Made by a program: the position numbers and the translations under genes. Positions 6,628 to 9,654 of a stretch of 9,654 nt of DNA are shown here, piece after piece. The first letter of the stretch is position 1; every line of letters starts with the position of its first letter. Location: positions 1-9,654 of the forward strand of contig JAFAKI010000276.1 of the NCBI GenBank assembly GCA_019235595.1, written 5' to 3'. The stretch is from Mucilaginibacter sp. Lineage in GTDB: Bacteria > Bacteroidota > Bacteroidia > Sphingobacteriales > Sphingobacteriaceae. The notes beneath the pieces were generated by a model. It was given only the letters and a program-made list of their open reading frames with translations, searched no databases and had not been told where the DNA came from.

Positions 6628-6661
6628 CCCCTCTCCACCTGGAGAGGGGTTGGGGTGAGGC
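6628..6661. repeat. G/C-rich hairpin repeat between csaA and tadA
   Basis: CCCCTCTCCA and TGGAGAGGGG (6628-6637 and 6640-6649) form a perfect hairpin around CC, followed by TTGGGGTGAGGC. The G+C-rich, purine/pyrimidine-polarised composition differs sharply from its surroundings. I recall near-identical sequences (CCTCTCC...GGAGAGGG then GGGGTGAGG) scattered through intergenic regions of many Bacteroidota genomes, so it is likely a dispersed REP-like element. It occupies most of the 54-bp gap between the csaA stop and the tadA start and lacks a T-tract on either strand, so it is not a classic terminator. Confidence 0.65.
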
Positions 6662-6665
6662 TGCA

Positions 6666-7001
6666 TTATATTAATTTGCTGCCATTTGGCACCGGGTGCT
6701 CAATGGCCGTTAAAACTATATCTCCGTTTTCATCGGCAAAACCGGTAACCAGGAACTCGGACATGAAAGTAGCGATCTGTTTTTTAGGAAAATTGACCAC
6801 ACCGACAATCTGCCTGCCGATCAATTGTTCCTTTGTGTAATGTTTGGTGATCTGTGCGCTCGACCATTTGATGCCATGAGGCCCAAAATCGACCTTTACT
6901 TTAAACGCGGGTTTCCGAGCTTCAGGGAAGTCGGAGGCTTCGAGTATCGTACCGACGCGTAGTTCTACCTTTTCAAAATCATGCCAGGTGATGGTTTCCA
7001 T
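6666..7001 (-). CDS. csaA: CsaA-type tRNA-binding domain protein (putative export-related chaperone)
   Basis: This is a 111-residue single-domain protein with the EMAPII/Trbp111-like OB fold (tRNA_bind family). It matches CsaA over its full length (B. subtilis about 110 residues): WHDFEKVELRVGTI (6-19), the central SSAQITKHYTKEQLIGRQIVGVVNFP (47-72) and a C-terminal MSEFLVTGFADENGDIVLT. CsaA forms dimers, binds tRNA-like structures, and was reported as a chaperone linked to Sec-dependent secretion in Bacillus. Its role in Bacteroidota is not established. No signal peptide or membrane segment is seen, so it should be cytoplasmic. The ATG at 7001 gives the family-standard N-terminus. It lies 54 bp upstream of tadA on the same strand, so co-transcription is possible. 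A TACCTTTG sequence ends four bases before the ATG. Confidence 0.95.
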   Translation of the reverse strand: METITWHDFEKVELRVGTILEASDFPEARKPAFKVKVDFGPHGIKWSSAQITKHYTKEQLIGRQIVGVVNFPKKQIATFMSEFLVTGFADENGDIVLTAIEHPVPNGSKLI

Positions 7002-7005
7002 AGGG

Positions 7006-7013
7006 CAAAGGTA
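7006..7013 (-). promoter_or_regulatory. -7-like element immediately before csaA
   Basis: Read on the - strand, TACCTTTG matches TAnnTTTG with only four bases between it and the ATG. If used, transcription would begin at or within the start codon, giving a leaderless mRNA. There is no -33 TTG at the right distance; that region is filled by the heptamer repeat. Confidence 0.35.
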
Positions 7014-7017
7014 GTGT

Positions 7018-7050
7018 TGAAGTCGGAAGTCTGAAATCCGAAGTCTGAAG
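7018..7050. repeat. 7-bp tandem repeat between the response regulator gene and csaA
   Basis: After TGAA there are four heptamers in a row, GTCGGAA, GTCTGAA, ATCCGAA and GTCTGAA, then a final G. The third base and the GAA end are most constant (consensus near GTCNGAA). Alternating units also give a 14-bp period. The unit recurs at 4242-4269. It is non-coding and sits about 45 bp after the response-regulator stop. No intrinsic terminator is seen in this 93-bp gap. Confidence 0.75.
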
Positions 7051-7094
7051 ATTTTGCATTTTTTTCAGGCATCTGACCTCAGACCAGACACCCG

Positions 7095-7751
7095 TCAAAC
7101 AGTTATAATCCCTCTCTTTATCGCAAAAATCACCAAACCTACGAGATTTTTTGATCCTGTTTTTTCGAAAAGACGGGCGCGGTATCCTTCTACGGTACGA
7201 ACACTCAGGAATATTTTATCAGCTATTTCCTGGTTGGAGCATTCCTGGCAAACCAATCGTAGTATTTCGATCTCCCTGTCGTTCAGATCGACTGAATATT
7301 GACCGCCGCCTTCATTTTGACTACCGGGGCCGACCAGTTGTTTGATGAGTGTTACCGACAGATGTTCGTTAAAATAAAAGCCTTTGTTATAAACGGTCGA
7401 TATAGCGTCGATGATCTCTTCGGGTTCGGCATTTTTCAACAAATAGCCTGATGCGCCCGCTTTCATCATGTCGACAATGTATTTATCCTCGTTGTGCATG
7501 GAAAGCGCCAGCACCTTGATGTCCTTAAAATGCTCATGAACATAGGCAGTAGTTTGCATTCCGTCCATCTCAGGCATTTTTATATCCATCAATATTACAT
7601 CGGGTTTGCGGTCAGCTAACAGGCCGATCAATTCTTTTCCATTAGAGGCTTCGATCACCAGTTTAAAGTCGGGACAATCTTCCAGCGTAGCTTTTAAGCC
7701 GTTTCTGAAAATTTTATGATCATCAGCAATTGCCAGATTTATCGGTTTCAT
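7095..7751 (-). CDS. Two-component response regulator, NarL/FixJ family
   Basis: This 218-residue DNA-binding regulator is the probable partner of the kinase encoded 35 nt upstream. The receiver domain (about 4-120) has the acidic pair Asp10-Asp11, phosphoacceptor Asp56 in LMDIKMPEMDG, Ser84 in the switch position (LALSMH) and Lys106 in GYLLKNAEP. A linker (about 125-153) with a Gly/Gln-rich stretch leads to a LuxR-type helix-turn-helix (about 154-216): LNDREIEILRLVCQECSNQEIADKI, then the recognition helix SVRTVEGYRARLFEKTG. All the residues needed for phosphorylation are present. The ATG at 7751 gives the normal family N-terminus. The target genes cannot be told from this window; no LuxR-type binding site stands out. 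Confidence 0.95.
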   Translation of the reverse strand: MKPINLAIADDHKIFRNGLKATLEDCPDFKLVIEASNGKELIGLLADRKPDVILMDIKMPEMDGMQTTAYVHEHFKDIKVLALSMHNEDKYIVDMMKAGASGYLLKNAEPEEIIDAISTVYNKGFYFNEHLSVTLIKQLVGPGSQNEGGGQYSVDLNDREIEILRLVCQECSNQEIADKIFLSVRTVEGYRARLFEKTGSKNLVGLVIFAIKRGIITV

Positions 7752-7786
7752 AGACAGGCTAAAATTAAGTTAAATATTATTAATAA

Positions 7787-8575
7787 TCAGGGTAAAAGCA
7801 CCTTTATGGTTGTAAGGGTGCCATTGTGGGGTTTGGTATAGGTTTGTATTTTACCGTTGATGAACTGTGCCCGGCTCTGTAAATTTTTTAACCCAAAGCC
7901 ATGTTTTACATTTTCGGGGTCAAATCCGACACCGTTATCGCTAAATGACATCATTAAAGTGCCGTTTTCCCGCTTAAGTTGTAGTTGTATAGCTGTTGCT
8001 CCGGAGTGCTTCACCGCATTGCCGAATAATTCCTGAGCTATACGGTAAAGGGTTACCTCGATTTCCGGAGGGAAACGGTCATGAGGCAGATCTTTTGTGA
8101 ATGTGATTTTGATTGCGGTATTGTGCTCCAATCGCTCACATAATGCCTGCAAAGCCTCTATCAGGCCGAAATCGGTTAGCACCGGAGGCAATACATTATG
8201 AATAATATTGCGAATCTCCTGGATACATTCATCCGTCAGCTTTCGGGTATCAGACAGCAAATTTTTAGGTCCCTCACTTTCAATGATCTTGTCCAACCGA
8301 TGAAGATTCAATTTTATTGCAGATAATACCTGTCCAACGCTGTCATGCAGATCTTCTGCAAGTCGCTTGCGTTCGGTCTCCTGGGTTTCGAAAACGGCAT
8401 TTAAAAGGTCAATTTGCTTTTCATCATTCAGTTGGCGCAGCACCACCTGGTTCTTTATCATCCTTCTCTGGTAAATAATCACAAAAAGGAACAAAAAGAT
8501 CACGAGGATAACAACCACAAGCGTACCTGTTATCAGTATAGGTATTAAATTGTTTTGTTGTCCTGTGGCTTGCAA
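7787..8575 (-). CDS. NarX-type sensor histidine kinase with one membrane helix and no sensor domain
   Basis: This 262-residue kinase starts with a short N-terminus, one membrane helix (about residues 10-35) and a coiled coil (about 38-70). The HisKA_3 dimerisation domain has phosphoacceptor His77 in LAEDLHDSVGQVLSAIKLNL. The ATPase domain (about 165-262) shows the N box QELFGNAVKHSGA (181-193), G1 DNGVGFD (213-219) and G2 GFGLKNL (226-232). The N box has Gly185 where Asn is common (usually NNA), while the key Asn186 is kept. There is no PAS, GAF or periplasmic domain, so signal input must come from a partner. The start codon is TTG at 8573-8575. No ATG or GTG lies between it and the upstream in-frame stop, and the next ATG (Met39) would remove the membrane helix. 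The gene begins inside the preceding membrane-protein gene (31-nt overlap), suggesting translational coupling. Confidence 0.93.
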   Translation of the reverse strand: MQATGQQNNLIPILITGTLVVVILVIFLFLFVIIYQRRMIKNQVVLRQLNDEKQIDLLNAVFETQETERKRLAEDLHDSVGQVLSAIKLNLHRLDKIIESEGPKNLLSDTRKLTDECIQEIRNIIHNVLPPVLTDFGLIEALQALCERLEHNTAIKITFTKDLPHDRFPPEIEVTLYRIAQELFGNAVKHSGATAIQLQLKRENGTLMMSFSDNGVGFDPENVKHGFGLKNLQSRAQFINGKIQTYTKPHNGTLTTIKVLLP

Positions 8576-9198
8576 AGTAATCCGACTGAATAAAGTAAGT
8601 TAGCTATAATATTTGTGACCGATTGCATCATATAATAATTGAATTTGTCTGGAAGGCTGATTTTATTAAAAAGCATGAACAGGAAAATATTAATAGCAAA
8701 ATAAAATAAGACCCCAGAGTTGATCCAAAACATGCCTTGCTTTTCAATATAGGTAAATTCCTGCCGGGTTAATAACTGATAGAAATAAACAAGCGATAGT
8801 GTTATGAGAAATATGCAAAGAACTGTATTAGAAACCGAGGGGTATGTCGACATGCTTTCAATAAAAATGACATTGAAGATCATCGCAGCCAGACTAACGA
8901 TGCCAAATATCAATGTTATTTTCTTGAATAACGGCTTATAAAATGCCCGATAATAGATCAGCGTAAAAAATATTGCCGCCATCATATCAAAAAGATGGAT
9001 CAAAAAAAGATTGTTATAGTGCCGCAATTGTAAATATGAAATAACAAGGCCCATAACGTCAGGAATTACCGACAGCATACAAAAAACGGCCATCAGCCTT
9101 AATATGGGATCAAGGCGACGATAGTTGTATAAGGCTGCGGCTACCGGCAGGAAATCCGATGCAACGGTAATATTACTTAGCAGTTCTGCGGTGGACAT
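8545..9198 (-). CDS. Seven-helix membrane protein, putative sensor partner of the histidine kinase
   Basis: This 217-residue protein has no recognised domain name. I see about seven hydrophobic segments, roughly at residues 5-25, 31-54, 62-84, 92-113, 122-143, 156-177 and 187-208, covering nearly the whole chain, with very short loops. A FWINSGVLFYFAINIFLF block (157-174) resembles segments I recall in unnamed membrane proteins encoded before histidine kinases in Bacteroidota. No signal peptide, periplasmic domain or transport motif is evident. Its stop codon lies 31 nt inside the kinase gene, and it starts 12 nt after the stop of the preceding small-protein gene, so all are probably co-transcribed. 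Because the kinase has no sensor domain, a role as ligand or membrane-state sensor is a reasonable inference. Proteins of the 7TMR-DISM type are a related idea, but those carry an extra extracellular domain not found here. Confidence 0.85.
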   Translation of the reverse strand: MSTAELLSNITVASDFLPVAAALYNYRRLDPILRLMAVFCMLSVIPDVMGLVISYLQLRHYNNLFLIHLFDMMAAIFFTLIYYRAFYKPLFKKITLIFGIVSLAAMIFNVIFIESMSTYPSVSNTVLCIFLITLSLVYFYQLLTRQEFTYIEKQGMFWINSGVLFYFAINIFLFMLFNKISLPDKFNYYMMQSVTNIIANLLYSVGLLCKPQDNKTI

Positions 9199-9210
9199 TC
9201 TAAGAATTTT

Positions 9211-9654
9211 TTATGCTCCGCCTGTCAATGCGTTTTGTGGGCAACCTGGGCTGCCAGGGCATGGAACCGATTGCTCGCCAAGGGTACCTGAAGTAGAACC
9301 TCCACTACTGCCAGTAGCTGCGGTAGCTTTTAATGCGAATGCTTCTGGATTATTATTATTCGGGCATGGCAATTGATCCAGCCCTTCTTTGGTTACCCCG
9401 GTAATGATCAGGTGTGGTTCGCCATGGGACTTACGAAAGCATTTATGAACAAAACGTTGCCAGCCGGTGAGCGGATGGCTGTTAGCATAATAAAAACGGA
9501 TACCTACACAATCGGGCTGCTGAAGTATCTTATTCAGTAGTTCCTGGCCAAAAAATTGTGAAATTGTTCCACCCGGATGACGGTGGCGATGGTGCTTAGT
9601 CCATTCTGTTGCAACCTTAATGTCAATCTCCGCTCCTTCTTTTCCGGTAAATAC
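9211..9654 (-). CDS. Small soluble protein of unknown function with Cys/Pro/Gly-rich tail, N-terminus outside window
   Basis: The - strand frame is open from the right window edge to the TAA at 9211-9213, giving 147 residues without a visible start. The first part is amphipathic: FTGKEGAEIDIKVATEWT, a His/Arg cluster (HHRHRHPGG, 21-29), then ISQFFGQELLNKILQQPDCVG (31-51) and GIRFYYAN (51-58). LIITGVTKEG (82-91) looks like a beta-hairpin. The tail (about 95-147) is low complexity, with PCPNNNN, a Ser/Gly/Thr run, and PCPGSPGC near the end. There is no membrane helix. I recall Bacteroidota hypothetical proteins sharing the FFG...LL...QPGC.GIR.YYG pattern and a Cys/Pro C-terminus, but I cannot name the family. 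It is the first visible gene of the operon leading to the seven-helix protein, kinase and regulator. Confidence 0.75.
   Translation of the reverse strand, partial: VFTGKEGAEIDIKVATEWTKHHRHRHPGGTISQFFGQELLNKILQQPDCVGIRFYYANSHPLTGWQRFVHKCFRKSHGEPHLIITGVTKEGLDQLPCPNNNNPEAFALKATAATGSSGGSTSGTLGEQSVPCPGSPGCPQNALTGGA

Noticed and set aside
7018..7050. Heptamer run as a CRISPR-like array
   Set aside because: The units are 7 bp and contiguous without spacers, and no cas gene is present.
7071..7084. Inverted repeat TCTGA-CC-TCAGA after the response regulator gene as terminator
   Set aside because: The loop is too short for the full stem, and the nearby homopolymer run is A, not T, in the direction of transcription.
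7776..7787. Palindrome ATTATTAATAAT between the kinase and regulator genes
   Set aside because: Pure A/T 12-mer at the kinase stop codon in an A/T-rich gap; expected by chance and without a -7 element nearby.
9197..9207. Palindrome ATTCTAAGAAT before the seven-helix protein gene as operator
   Set aside because: Short, A/T-rich, and located within a 12-nt gap inside an apparent operon where a promoter is unlikely.

Overview
The window looks like a chromosomal segment from a member of the Bacteroidota, most likely a Sphingobacteriaceae (Mucilaginibacter/Pedobacter-like) genome. The reasons are a DUF4270-family surface lipoprotein next to glmS, promoter-like TAnnTTTG (-7) elements in place of E. 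coli -10 boxes, little sign of Shine-Dalgarno sequences, moderate-to-low GC, and intergenic repeat types that I recall from Bacteroidota genomes. The genus is an inference from memory and was not tested.

Left part, + strand (1-4236). The 3' part of a DUF4270 gene runs in from the left edge and ends at a strong intrinsic terminator. Next is glmS (glucosamine-6-phosphate synthase, full length, all catalytic residues present) with a good Bacteroidota-type promoter. Then comes an OxyR-type LysR regulator whose two redox cysteines sit at exactly positions 199 and 208, as in E. coli OxyR. An OxyR-box-like sequence lies just upstream of it and suggests autoregulation.

Middle part, - strand (4288-7001). 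An MDR-family NAD(P)H dehydrogenase that has lost the usual zinc ligands converges on oxyR. To its right on the same strand are a Mn-type superoxide dismutase with its own terminator and promoter, a TadA-like tRNA adenosine deaminase, and CsaA, a tRNA-binding-fold protein. oxyR and sodA lie close together with the dehydrogenase between them, giving a loose oxidative-stress neighbourhood.

Right part, - strand (7095-9654). A compact signalling operon is transcribed leftwards. It begins with a small soluble protein of unknown function with a Cys/Pro/Gly-rich tail (N-terminus outside the window), followed 12 nt later by a seven-helix membrane protein. A NarX-type histidine kinase follows, whose TTG start overlaps the membrane gene by 31 nt, and then a NarL/FixJ response regulator. 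The kinase has no sensor domain of its own, so the seven-helix protein is the obvious candidate sensor. This is the best candidate for an undescribed system in the window.

The intergenic spaces carry three apparent dispersed repeat types: a 7-bp tandem repeat (two loci), a 77-bp imperfect palindrome abutting the tadA stop codon, and a G/C-rich hairpin between csaA and tadA. No tRNA, rRNA, CRISPR array or insertion sequence was seen. No stretch longer than about 170 bp lacks a gene.
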